Assembly: GCA_900315955.1 (NCBI GenBank)
Contig: ONBC01000006.1
Location: forward strand, 1 to 58,831
Length of the DNA stretch: 58,831 nucleotides
Direction of reading: 5' to 3'
DNA from: an uncultured Prevotella sp.
Lineage (GTDB): Bacteria; Bacteroidota; Bacteroidia; Bacteroidales; Bacteroidaceae
Positions 36,692 to 46,300 of the stretch are shown here, one piece after another. Within the stretch, counting starts at the first letter, position 1. Each line of letters starts with the position of its first letter. The position numbers and the translations under genes are program-made. The notes beneath the pieces were generated by a model. It searched no databases, was not told the DNA's origin, and was given only the letters and a program-made list of their open reading frames with translations.

Positions 36692-37510
36692 TTACTTTTC
36701 TGCAAAGCAAGAAAAGAAATCATATTTTTTTGCCACCTTATTGGTCAGATCCACAAAATCGGGGACAGACAATTGCTCGGGCCGCTTCGTCATCATTTCA
36801 TCAGCGAAGAAATCGGCGGAAGGCATGTTGTCCTTGCCAAACAACGGTTTGAGCGACACGCGCAGCATCTTACGGCGCTGATTGAACACCGTCTTGACGA
36901 CCCGCTTGAACAAAGCCTCATCACAGCCAAGATCCGTGATCTTATTACGCGTCATACGAATGACGGCACTCTTGACCTTCGGGGGCGGATTGAACACATT
37001 CTCATCAACCGTGAAAAGATACTCCGTATCGTACCACGCCTGTATCATCACACTGAGGATGCCATACTGCTTCGAGCCTGGCTTCGAAGCGATGCGCAGG
37101 GCGACCTCCCGCTGGATCATTCCCGTGCAGCACGGGATGAGATCTTTGTTGTCAAGCATCTTGAAGAAGATCTGCGAGGAGATATCGTAGGGATAGTTGC
37201 CCGTGAGCACAAACGGCTTACCATCAAATACTTTCGTGAGATCCATGCGCAGAAAATCCTCTCCGAGGATATTGTCGCGCAACTTCGGAAACTTCTCGTA
37301 GAGGTATCTCACGCTCTCGGAGTCGATCTCCACAGCTTTCACCTCCCGCGGCTTTTCCACGAGATACTGCGTCAGCACGCCCATTCCCGGTCCTATCTCG
37401 AGCACGGGAATATCGGGACACGCGTCTACCGTATCAGCAATGCGCTTGGCGATATTGAGATCCGTAAGGAAATGCTGGCCAAGGTTCTTCTTCGGTCTAA
37501 CCTGTTTCAT
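36692..37510 (-). CDS. rsmA: 16S rRNA dimethyladenosine transferase
   Basis: Also called ksgA; dimethylates A1518 and A1519 of 16S rRNA. Seen, 272 aa: PKKNLGQHFLTDLNIAKRIA, SAM motif I EIGPGMGVLTQYL, and catalytic motif IV as NYPYDISSQIFFKML (NYPY instead of NLPY, as is common in Bacteroidota). C-terminal helical domain VKTVFNQRRKMLRVSLKPLF. Confidence 0.96.
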   Translation of the reverse strand: MKQVRPKKNLGQHFLTDLNIAKRIADTVDACPDIPVLEIGPGMGVLTQYLVEKPREVKAVEIDSESVRYLYEKFPKLRDNILGEDFLRMDLTKVFDGKPFVLTGNYPYDISSQIFFKMLDNKDLIPCCTGMIQREVALRIASKPGSKQYGILSVMIQAWYDTEYLFTVDENVFNPPPKVKSAVIRMTRNKITDLGCDEALFKRVVKTVFNQRRKMLRVSLKPLFGKDNMPSADFFADEMMTKRPEQLSVPDFVDLTNKVAKKYDFFSCFAEK

Positions 37511-37561
37511 GTTGTTCGTTGGCAGGGGAAGGCTTGCGCCGTCCGCCCTTGTTAAAATGAT

Positions 37562-38635
37562 TTATCCTTCGCGAAAGAAATCAAGACATTGCTTGATCTC
37601 CTCGTCCGTTGCCGTCTGGTCGATATGAATGTCGCCCACCTCAGAGAGGAGCGTGAAGTTGATCACGCCCGCCGTATTCTTCTTGTCGTGGCGCATGAGG
37701 TTGATGAGCTCATCGTAGTCATCGCACGTGATGCCGAACGCTCCATAGTTCTCACGGATATACTGAACCGTCTGATGCATCTTCTCCGTGGGGAACCCAG
37801 CCTTGAGCGCAGAGAGATAGAGCTCGCAGATGAGTCCGTAAGCCACGGCATAGCCATGCAGTATCGGGGTCTTGCCGGTCTCCTTACTGTGGATGAGCGA
37901 GAAACTCTCGAAGGCATGGCCGAAGGTATGGCCGAAGTTCAGCGCCTTGCGTATGCCTTTCTCCTTCGGGTCTTTCGTGACGATACGCTCCTTGACAGCC
38001 ACCGACTTGCCGAGCATCGTAGCCAGGTGTTTCAAGTCGGGGTGGTCGAGGTCGAAGTTGAGCAGCTCCACCCAGTTCTTTGTGTTGGAGATGAGTCCGT
38101 GCTTCAGCATCTCGGCATAGCCCGAGCGTATGTTCAAGTCATCGAGCGAGCGCAGAAACTCCGTGTCGAGCAAGACGAACTTAGCATCGTTGAACACGCC
38201 CACCTCGTTTTTCAGACTGTCGAGGTTGATACCCGTCTTTCCTCCCACGGAGGCGTCGACCATGGCGAGGAGCGTCGTAGGGATATTGATGAAGTCGATG
38301 CCGCGTTTGAAGGTCGAAGCCACAAAGCCTCCGAGATCCGTCACCATGCCGCCACCGAGGTTGATGAGCAGCGAGTGACGCGTAGCCTTGCCCCGCTCGA
38401 GCTCACGCCACACGTAGACCAGCGACTCCACATTCTTATGGATGTCACCCGGCTCAATGGCTATCACACGGGCATCGCGCAACCCGATAAACGTTTCTAT
38501 CACCGGCCAACAGTTCTTGCGCGTGTTGTCGTCGGTGAGAACAAAAATGTTGTCATGCTCGCATTCTGATATGGCCATCGCCAAATCGGTAGCGAGCTGA
38601 TGTGTGATCATCACTCTCTGTTTCATGATTCGCAT
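37562..38635 (-). CDS. aroB: 3-dehydroquinate synthase
   Basis: Second step of the shikimate pathway. Seen, 357 aa: NAD-binding LLINLGGGMVTDLGGFVAST, FINIPTTLLAMVDASVGGKT, GINLDSLKNEVGVFNDAKFV, RSGYAEMLKHGLI and the metal-binding LNFGHTFGHAFESF. Start is ATG 38635 or 38626 (MKQRVMI). It begins a four-gene minus-strand run with rsmA, frr and rsgA. Confidence 0.96.
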   Translation of the reverse strand: MRIMKQRVMITHQLATDLAMAISECEHDNIFVLTDDNTRKNCWPVIETFIGLRDARVIAIEPGDIHKNVESLVYVWRELERGKATRHSLLINLGGGMVTDLGGFVASTFKRGIDFINIPTTLLAMVDASVGGKTGINLDSLKNEVGVFNDAKFVLLDTEFLRSLDDLNIRSGYAEMLKHGLISNTKNWVELLNFDLDHPDLKHLATMLGKSVAVKERIVTKDPKEKGIRKALNFGHTFGHAFESFSLIHSKETGKTPILHGYAVAYGLICELYLSALKAGFPTEKMHQTVQYIRENYGAFGITCDDYDELINLMRHDKKNTAGVINFTLLSEVGDIHIDQTATDEEIKQCLDFFREG

Positions 38636-39175
38636 ACTTAACGTTTTAGTGCAAATATAATCATAAGAAGCTCATTATACTAACAATATGACCATAAATT
38701 ATTATTTTTTAAGGATAATCCATGCATTGGTAACGATTCAGCGTAATTTCTGAGTCCTGCCATCGCCTTCGCCCGTGTCACGATCCTGCCTCAGTTGTGT
38801 CACGATCCTGCCTCAGTTGTGTCACGATCCTGCCTCAGTTGTGTCACGATCACGCCTCAGTTGTGTCACGATCCTGCCTCAGTTGTGTCACGATCCTGCC
38901 CCATACGTGTCACGATCACGCCCCATACGCGTTAAGTTCCTGCATCATGCCCCGAAGTTTTGTTGTTGCGCTTGTCCCGATGCCATTTGTTTTGCGTTAT
39001 TGTTATCGCTGAATCGTTACATGCATTGTTGCGCATTTATGGCGTGCAGTGTGCAATACGACAAAACAAAATAAATATTGCGATTCGTTAAACATTCTGC
39101 AATTATTAAACCTTTGTCACGTTATTTACGTTTATATGTCAGTATTCATCCAATAATTACAGGTAAGAGAAAACA
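38636..39175. other. Divergent intergenic region with a 22-bp repeat array
   Basis: Between aroB (left) and the 982-aa OMP gene (right). It holds the seven-unit array 38776-38935 and otherwise AT-rich sequence with no recognised gene. Confidence 0.6.
38776..38935 (+). repeat. 22-bp tandem repeat, 7 units, same family as at 17099
   Basis: TGTCACGATCCTGCC units start at 38776, 38798, 38820, 38842, 38864, 38886 and 38908. Two units read TCACGATCACGCC. The array ends in a degenerate ACGCGTTAAG. Core TGTCACGATCCTGCCTCAGT is identical to the array between menF and menD. Confidence 0.95.
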
Positions 39176-42124
39176 ATGAAGAGATTATTAACGCTTGCCC
39201 TCATGGTGCTGACAACCGTCCTCGCCATGGCGCAGAGCAGGGAAATATCAGGAACGATCACTGATAAGAACTCGAAGGAAGCGGTGTCGCTCGCTACGGT
39301 GCAACTGCTGAAGCACGACTCTACCTTCATCGCGGGAGCCACCTCCGGCGATGACGGTAAGTTCACGGTCAAAGCGCCTTCCGACGGACAGTTCATCCTG
39401 AAGATTTCCAGCATCGGCTATAAGACTCTCACACGGCCGATAACCATTAAGGAGGATGCCGACGTAAAGCTGGGCACCATTCTCTTTACCGCTGACGCCA
39501 TCATGCTCAAAGAAGCTACGGTGACGGCACAGGCGCAGAAGGTCGTATTGAAAGAAGACACCTTCGTCTACAACGCCAGCGCTTACCGCACCCCCGAAGG
39601 CTCCACCATCGAGGAGCTCGTCAAGCGACTGCCCGGTGCCCAGGTCGACGATGACGGAAAGATCACGATCAACGGTAAAGAGGTAAAAAAGATTCTTATC
39701 GACGGCAAAGAGTTCATGACCGGAGACACGAAGACGGCCATGAAGAACATCCCGACATCCATTATTAATAAGGTGAAGGCTTATGACCAGAAGAGCGACC
39801 TGGCCCGTGTCACCGGTATCGACGACGGGGATGAGCAGACTGTGCTCGACTTCGGCATCAAACCGGGCATGAACAAAGGTTTCATGGCCAACGTCGATGC
39901 TGGCGTGGGTACAAAAGACCGCTACAGCAGCCGCGCCTTTGGCGGATACATGCGCGGCGACCTGAAGATCTTCGGCATGGGCAACGCAAACAATGTCAAC
40001 GATATGGGCTTCGGCGGACGTGGCGGTGGCTTTGGCCGCGGACGTAACGGGCTCAATGCCACGAAGATGGCGGGGGTCAACCTCAACTATGAAAAGAAAG
40101 ACACGCTCAAGATCGACGGAAGCGTTCGCTGGAACCACAGCGACGGTGACACGCAGAGCAAGACGAGCGCTGAGAACTATGTCAGCACCGTAGGATCGTT
40201 CTCCAACAGTCTGAGTCGCAGTTTCTCGCGCAGCAACAGTTTCAATGCGCAGGCACGTATTGAATGGACCCCCGACACCCTGACGAACATCATGTTCCGC
40301 CCCACGATGACCCTGAGCACAAGCGACGGACTCTCGTCGAGCACATCGGCTTCATACAACACGGACCCTTACGCCTTCGTCACCGACCCGCTGACTCAGC
40401 AAGCCATAAAACAGCTGGCTGCGGACAGCGTCATCGTCAACTCCAGCAACTCCAACGGTATCACCTATTCGAAAAGCAACAGTTTCGGCGCGATGCTGCA
40501 ACTGAACCGTAAGCTCAACAGCCGCGGACGTAATGTGACGGTCCGGGGCGACATGAGCTATACCGACTCCAAATCAAACTCTCTTTCTACTAACAACGTT
40601 CATCTTTATCAGATCGAGAACGCGCTCGGTCAGGACTCCACATACCAGGCCAACCGCTATAACCTCGCACCGTCGACAAAATGGAGCTACACCTTGCAGG
40701 CTACTTACAGCGAGCCCTTGTGGAAAGCCACATTCCTGCAACTGCGCTACCGCTTCCAGTACAGCTTCAGCAAGAGCGACCGCTCGACCTACGACTTCTC
40801 CAACCTCGGAGAGGACTTCTTTTCTACGGTGTCACCGGCTTATCGCAACTGGAACAATTACCTCAATCTCTTGAGCAATCCATGGACGAGTTATTTGGAC
40901 AGCGACCTGAGCCGCTACTCTTCGTATAAGAACTACACACACAACATCGAACTGATGTTCCGAATGATCCGCACCAAATGGCAGCTCAATGCCGGCGTGA
41001 TGCTCCAGCCGCAGATCTCTCATTATAAGCAGAACTATCTCGGCATCGCCGTCGATACGACACGTACCGTGACCAACTTCACACCGACATTCGATTTCCG
41101 CTACCGGTTCAGCAAAGTAAGCAACCTGCGCATCAACTACCGCGCCACCACGACGCAGCCTACCATCACACAGTTGCTCGACATCTACGACGACTCCGAC
41201 CCGCTCAACATCTCTACGGGTAATCCGGGATTGAAGCCTTCGTTCAACCAGAACTTCCGGCTCTTCTACAATAATTATTCTGAAAAGAGAAAGCAAGCGG
41301 TTATGACGTTCATCAACTTCAACAACACGCAGAACAGCATCAGCAATAAGGTGACCTACGATGAGAAGACGGGCGGAAGACTGACACGACCGGAAAACAT
41401 CAACGGCAACTGGAATGTGAACTCTGCCTTCATGTTCAATACGCCGCTCGACTCGGCAGGCTATTGGAACGTCAACACGTTCGCCAACTTCAACTACGCC
41501 AACAATGTGGGTTACATCTCGCTCTCCCGCAACGCCAACTCACTGAAGAACACGACGCGCGACATGACCGTCAGCGACCGGCTCGCTGGCAGCTACCGCA
41601 ACGACTGGCTCGAGATGGAGCTCAACGGAGCCTTCAGCTACCGCCACTCCAACAACAAACTGCAGCCCGCGTCCAACTCCGACATCTGGCAATACAGCTA
41701 TGGTGGAAGCGTCATCCTCACGGCACCATGGGGCACAGCGCTCTCCACGGATCTCAACATGAACTCGCGCCGCGGCTACGCCGACAACTCGCTCAACACC
41801 AACGAGCTGGTATGGAACGTGCAGCTCTCGCAGAGCTTCCTCAAAGGAAAGCCGCTCACCGTCATGCTTCAGTTCTATGACCTGCTCCATCAGCAGAGCA
41901 ACCTCAGCCGAACCATCACCGCCTCGATGCGGTCGGATACAGAATACAACTCCATCAACAGCTATGTCATGCTGCATGTCAACTTCCGCATCAATGCCTT
42001 CGGCGGCAAGCAGAACAGGCCAGGCGATGGTCCCGGCTTCCGTGGAAGAGGTCCCGGCCGGGGCGGCCGTCCGCCTATGGGCGGAGGACGTCCTCCTCGT
42101 GGCGGAGGCTTCGGAGGATTCTGA
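39176..42124 (+). CDS. OMP beta-barrel family protein (TonB-receptor-like), Gly/Arg-rich tail
   Basis: A 982-aa outer-membrane protein. Seen: signal peptide (1-20, ending MAQ), CarboxypepD_reg-like domain (about 24-100), a plug-like domain (IEELVKRLPGAQVDDDGKIT, KKILIDGKEFMTGDTKTAMK) and a large C-terminal barrel of the OMP_b-brl_3 type. The last 38 residues are Gly/Arg/Pro-rich (RGRGPGRGGRPPMGGG) and a second Gly/Arg run lies near residue 285 (GGRGGGFGRGRNG). Known: this family is abundant in Bacteroidota and lacks a proven substrate for most members. No SusD-like partner is adjacent, so a polysaccharide locus is unlikely. Confidence 0.88.
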   Translation: MKRLLTLALMVLTTVLAMAQSREISGTITDKNSKEAVSLATVQLLKHDSTFIAGATSGDDGKFTVKAPSDGQFILKISSIGYKTLTRPITIKEDADVKLGTILFTADAIMLKEATVTAQAQKVVLKEDTFVYNASAYRTPEGSTIEELVKRLPGAQVDDDGKITINGKEVKKILIDGKEFMTGDTKTAMKNIPTSIINKVKAYDQKSDLARVTGIDDGDEQTVLDFGIKPGMNKGFMANVDAGVGTKDRYSSRAFGGYMRGDLKIFGMGNANNVNDMGFGGRGGGFGRGRNGLNATKMAGVNLNYEKKDTLKIDGSVRWNHSDGDTQSKTSAENYVSTVGSFSNSLSRSFSRSNSFNAQARIEWTPDTLTNIMFRPTMTLSTSDGLSSSTSASYNTDPYAFVTDPLTQQAIKQLAADSVIVNSSNSNGITYSKSNSFGAMLQLNRKLNSRGRNVTVRGDMSYTDSKSNSLSTNNVHLYQIENALGQDSTYQANRYNLAPSTKWSYTLQATYSEPLWKATFLQLRYRFQYSFSKSDRSTYDFSNLGEDFFSTVSPAYRNWNNYLNLLSNPWTSYLDSDLSRYSSYKNYTHNIELMFRMIRTKWQLNAGVMLQPQISHYKQNYLGIAVDTTRTVTNFTPTFDFRYRFSKVSNLRINYRATTTQPTITQLLDIYDDSDPLNISTGNPGLKPSFNQNFRLFYNNYSEKRKQAVMTFINFNNTQNSISNKVTYDEKTGGRLTRPENINGNWNVNSAFMFNTPLDSAGYWNVNTFANFNYANNVGYISLSRNANSLKNTTRDMTVSDRLAGSYRNDWLEMELNGAFSYRHSNNKLQPASNSDIWQYSYGGSVILTAPWGTALSTDLNMNSRRGYADNSLNTNELVWNVQLSQSFLKGKPLTVMLQFYDLLHQQSNLSRTITASMRSDTEYNSINSYVMLHVNFRINAFGGKQNRPGDGPGFRGRGPGRGGRPPMGGGRPPRGGGFGGF

Positions 42125-42152
42125 CACAGTGCCCTTTATAACTGATTACTCA

Positions 42153-42240
42153 TCGTACAACAGCTGTTGGCCAATCGTACAACAGCTGTTGGCCAATCGT
42201 ACAACAGCTGTTGGCTAATCGTACAACAGCTGTCAGCCAA
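42153..42240 (+). repeat. 22-bp tandem repeat with CAACAGCTGTTG palindrome, 4 units
   Basis: TCGTACAACAGCTGTTGGCC units start at 42153, 42175, 42197 and 42219, exactly 22 bases apart. The core CAACAGCTGTTG is a perfect 12-base palindrome (the last unit has CAACAGCTGTCAG). The array lies between converging genes, just before a terminator. Confidence 0.95.
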
Positions 42241-42275
42241 TAGCGCTGCTACAGATGTTCATAGGATAAACCAAA

Positions 42276-42320
42276 CAAGCGCGTTGCAACACCACTGTCG
42301 CAACGCGCTTGAATTGTTTT
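42276..42320. terminator. Bidirectional terminator
   Basis: CAAGCGCGTTGC (42276-42287) and GCAACGCGCTTG (42300-42311) form a 12-bp stem, followed by AATTGTTTT. It separates the converging OMP and HMA genes. Confidence 0.85.
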
Positions 42321-42333
42321 CAGACGTTTCCGC

Positions 42334-42660
42334 TTATTTTCTGTACTTGCAGCATCCGGGAAGCTTTGCATAAGTAGCGGCAGAAGCCTTGGCCTTGTCG
42401 GTATCGTGACCGGCAGCAGCTACAGCCTTCTCTATCTTGTTAAGATTTGTCTTGCTGTCATCGAAGACTACGCTGCAAACCTTCGTGTCTTTGTTCCAGG
42501 CTGCGGTGAGTACGCCGGGAACAGCCTTGGCTGCTTTCTGGATACGAGCCTGGCACATCTCACACTTACCCTGAGCCTTGAAGGTCTTCTTCACGGTCTT
42601 GGCCTGAGCAGAAGCAACCATTGCCAAGGCGGCAACAAACATCAATACTGTCTTCTTCAT
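42334..42660 (-). CDS. Periplasmic HMA-domain metal-binding protein
   Basis: A 108-aa protein. Seen: signal peptide MKKTVLMFVAALAMVASAQA, HMA fold with the metal motif GKCEMCQARIQKAAKAVPGV, and a C-terminal GCCKYRK cysteine pair. Known: HMA domains bind soft metals (copper, silver, zinc, mercury). Divergent from the HYC_CC_PP-cusA operon, so part of the same resistance island. Inference: periplasmic metal carrier feeding the efflux pump. Confidence 0.85.
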   Translation of the reverse strand: MKKTVLMFVAALAMVASAQAKTVKKTFKAQGKCEMCQARIQKAAKAVPGVLTAAWNKDTKVCSVVFDDSKTNLNKIEKAVAAAGHDTDKAKASAATYAKLPGCCKYRK

Positions 42661-42791
42661 AAATTTTCCTTTCTAAATTGATTATTACTGATAATTGATA
42701 ATTAAGTCAGATTAAAAGAGGTTATCCTTACTTCTTCGGCAAAATTACGAAAAAAACGAGGAGACCCAACAATATTCCCAATAAATTTTGC

Positions 42792-42799
42792 TAATTTTG
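42792..42799 (+). promoter_or_regulatory. -7 box of the metal efflux operon
   Basis: TAATTTTG, 52 bases before the HYC_CC_PP start codon. A second TAAATTTTG lies just upstream at 42782-42790. Confidence 0.5.
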
Positions 42800-42851
42800 C
42801 AAATTGTAAGATTGTATTAGCTTCATAGAGGACATATCTTCGTTACAGCCT

Positions 42852-43280
42852 ATGGCAAGACGTATCAGCGCATATCTCACCATTCTGATCTTCCTGATCG
42901 CTGTCTCAGGATTACAGATCAATGTTCATTACTGTGGTGATGAACAGATGTTTGTAGCGCTGAATGGCATCAACGTGCACAATTTTGCCGATGCCGCTGA
43001 CGACTGTTGCCACGGGGGCAAAGATAAATGCAGCGGCTGTCATGACAAGGCTCACTTCGTACAAGTAAAATCTCATTTCGCCCTCGGTCAGACCATAGAC
43101 CTCACCCCAAGTCTTTACCATGCCAATTGGTTCCATGGCGATCTGCCCGCCTTGTGGCAGCCGTTCATCTGGAGCGCTCTGACCTGTGAGACGGAATCGT
43201 CCTCACATTATTATATTCCTCCGGCTCCACCCGGATTCTGTGTGGAGCCTCATGGTTTGCGCGCGCCTCCGAGGGGTTGA
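42852..43280 (+). CDS. HYC_CC_PP family protein, first gene of the metal efflux operon
   Basis: A 142-aa protein. Seen: membrane/signal segment (AYLTILIFLIAVSGLQ), the family-naming motifs NVHYCGDE (HYC), DDCCHGGKDKCSGCHDKAHF (CC and extra Cys/His), and a proline-rich end YIPPAPPGF (PP). Known: these small proteins lie next to metal or TonB genes in Bacteroidota; exact function is not known. Its place before cusA and the Cys/His cluster point to metal binding or sensing. Confidence 0.82.
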   Translation: MARRISAYLTILIFLIAVSGLQINVHYCGDEQMFVALNGINVHNFADAADDCCHGGKDKCSGCHDKAHFVQVKSHFALGQTIDLTPSLYHANWFHGDLPALWQPFIWSALTCETESSSHYYIPPAPPGFCVEPHGLRAPPRG

Positions 43281-43355
43281 CAACACGCATTACAAGGGCG
43301 GCCACAGGAGGCTCCCTAAAGCGAAACCTCACTTTTTTACGCAAATCAATAATTT

Positions 43356-46300
43356 ATGGTAAACAAAATTATTGGCTATTTCCTACGCAACCGCATCATC
43401 TCGCTGTTCGTGCTCCTCGCCGTCATCCTTGGCGGCTTGGCTACCATGCCTTTCGACTGGGGTACGGACGACATCATCCCGCGTGATCCGGTGGCGGTGG
43501 ATGCCATTCCCGATATCGGAGACAACCAGCAGATTGTCTCCACCGACTGGATGGGTCACTCTCCGATGGATATTCAGGAGCAGATCACCTATCCGCTCAC
43601 AACAGCTCTGCTCGGCATACCGGGCGTCAAGACGATACGCTCATCGTCGATGTTCGGCATGTCATTCATATACATTATTTTTAATGACAACGTTGAGTTC
43701 TACTGGAGCCGCTCGCGCATCCTTGAGAAGCTCAACTCCCTCCCCGCAGGCCTTCTTCCCGACGGCGTGCGGCCTACGCTCGGTCCCGATGCCACGGCCC
43801 TCGGACAGATTTATTGGTACACGCTTGAAGGCCGCGACCCCAAGACGGGCAAGCCCACCGGCGGATGGGATCCGCAGGAGCTCCGTACGATACAGGACTA
43901 CTACGTGCGCTACAGCCTTTCGTCGGCAGAGGGCGTGTCGGAGGTCGCCTCTGTAGGCGGCTTCGTCAAGGAGTATCAGGTAGACCTCGATCCCGATGCC
44001 ATGCGCGCTTATGGTCTGAATCTCATTCAGATCATGAAAGCGGTGAAGAACTCCAACATCGATGTAGGAGCCGGCACCATGGAGGTCAACCGGGCCGAAT
44101 ATCTCATCCGTGGATTAGGATACGTAAAGAAGCTCTCTGACCTGGAGAACGCGCCTATCACCTCAAGCAACGGTGTGCCCGTGCGCATCAAGGATGTAGC
44201 CAAGGTCAGTTTTGGACCAGCCGATCGCCGCGGAGGTCTTGACAAGGAAGGCCAGGAGGCCGTGGGTGGCGTTGTCGTGGCACGCAACGGCAGCAACCCG
44301 ATGCAGGTCATCAACAACGTCAAGGACAAGATCAAGGAGATGGAGAGCGGAATGCCAGAGAAAGTGCTGCCCGACGGTACCCACTCTAAGGTCACCGTCG
44401 TACCTTTCTACGACCGTACCCAGCTCATCAAGGAGACTATCGGCACGCTGGAGAGTTCGCTGACCCACGAGGTGCTCATCTGTATCATCGTGGTGCTTAT
44501 TCTGGTGCTTAACCTCCGGGCCTCTGTCGTCATCGCCACCATGCTTCCCTTGGCTGTGCTCTGTACGTTCATCGTGATGAAGCTATGTGGCGTGGAGGCG
44601 AACATCGTCGCCCTGTCGGGTATCGCCATCGCCATCGGTGTGATGGTCGACGTAGGTGTCGTCTTCATGGAGAATGTAGTGCGCCATGTACAGAGTGACG
44701 ACCGCGACCCTGTGACAGGCGAGGTGGTATGGCCCCGCGGCAAAGCATTGGAAGACACGATTCTCTCCGCCGTGAGCGAAGTGAGCTCCGCGGTAATGAC
44801 AGGTATGGCGACAACCGTCATCTCCTTCCTCCCGGTCTTTGCCATGCAGGCCCAGGAAGGCAAGATGTTCCATCCGTTGGCTTTCACGAAGACCTTCGCC
44901 CTGCTCTCGGCGCTCCTGCTGGGTCTCGTCATCCTCCCCACCCTCGCCTATTGGATCTTCTCGCTGCGCATGCCGCAGCGGTGGGCGATGCGCCTCTTCC
45001 GTGGCAAGCCCGCACCGAAGACCGTCAAGATAGGACGATGGCAGTTCAAGACCAACTATCTCACCGTAGCTGTCATCGTGCTTTTCGCTACCTACATTCT
45101 TACCGGTCACTGGATGCCCTTAGGCCCGAAGAACGGCATGATGCTCAACATGTTCTTCGTGCTTGCCATCATCGGTGTGGTCCTGGCGCTGCTGTGGCTC
45201 ATGGTCATCTATTATGAGCGCATCCTCCGCTGGTGCCTCGACAACCGTTGGAAGTTCATGCTCATCCCGATGCTGACCCTCGTTGCCGGTGCCATGATCT
45301 GGAAGCATACAGGCTCTGAGTTCATGCCGACACTCGATGAAGGCACGTTCATGCTCATGCCGACAAGCATGCCCCACTCCGGTGTGGAAGAGAATCTTGA
45401 TCTCTGTCGTCAGCTCGACATGCGTGTGAGTGCCATCCCCGAAGTAGAGAGCGCGGTGGGCAAATGGGGACGCGCAGAGTCGGCGCTCGACCCCGCTCCG
45501 ATACAAATGTATGAGGTCACGGTCAACTATCGTCCGGAGTATATGCTCGACGACGACGGTCAGCGCGCACGCTTCAAGACGGACATTCACGGACGGTTCC
45601 TGCTCAAAGGCGGCAAGACCTACGACCCGGCGAAGGAGTTCCGCATCATACCGCGCGACTCGCTCATTCCCTCCTCTCACGGCGAATACCTGCGCCAGTG
45701 GCGCGACAATATCCATACAGAGGACGACATCTGGAATGAGATAGAGAAAGCCAGTAACCTTCCCGGACTAACGGGCTCGCCCAAGCTCCAGCCTATCGCC
45801 ACGCGCCAGGTGATGCTCTCAACGGGTATGAAAGCAGCCATGGGACTGAAGGTCTATGGGCCCGACTTGGAGAGTATCGAGAAAGCCGGCCTGCAGATGG
45901 AGAAAGCTCTGAAAGACCTTCCGCAGATCAACCGCTCCTCGGTCTACTATGATCGTGCCGAGGGCGCGCCTTATATAGAGATCACGCCTGACCGTGAGAA
46001 GCTCGGGCGCTACGGCATCCAACTCGGCGACGTTCAGAGTGTCATCGAGACGGCCGTCGGCGGCATGGATGAAGGCACGACGGTGGAAGGCCGCGAGCGC
46101 TTTCCTATCCGTGTGCGCTATGCACGTGAACTCCGCGACAATCCCGATGCACTTTCGTCAATCCTCGTGCCCGCGGCCGACGGCACGCAGATCCCGTTGG
46201 GACAGGTGGCCTCAATCAGATTCACGCCGGGTGCTTCCATGATCTCCTCGGAGAACACGTTCCTCGTAGGTTACATCACCTTCGACAAGAGTGACTCCAA

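Noticed and set aside
39176-42124. SusC of a polysaccharide-utilisation locus
   Set aside because: No SusD-like gene, glycoside hydrolase or hybrid regulator is adjacent, and the barrel is of the OMP_b-brl_3 type.
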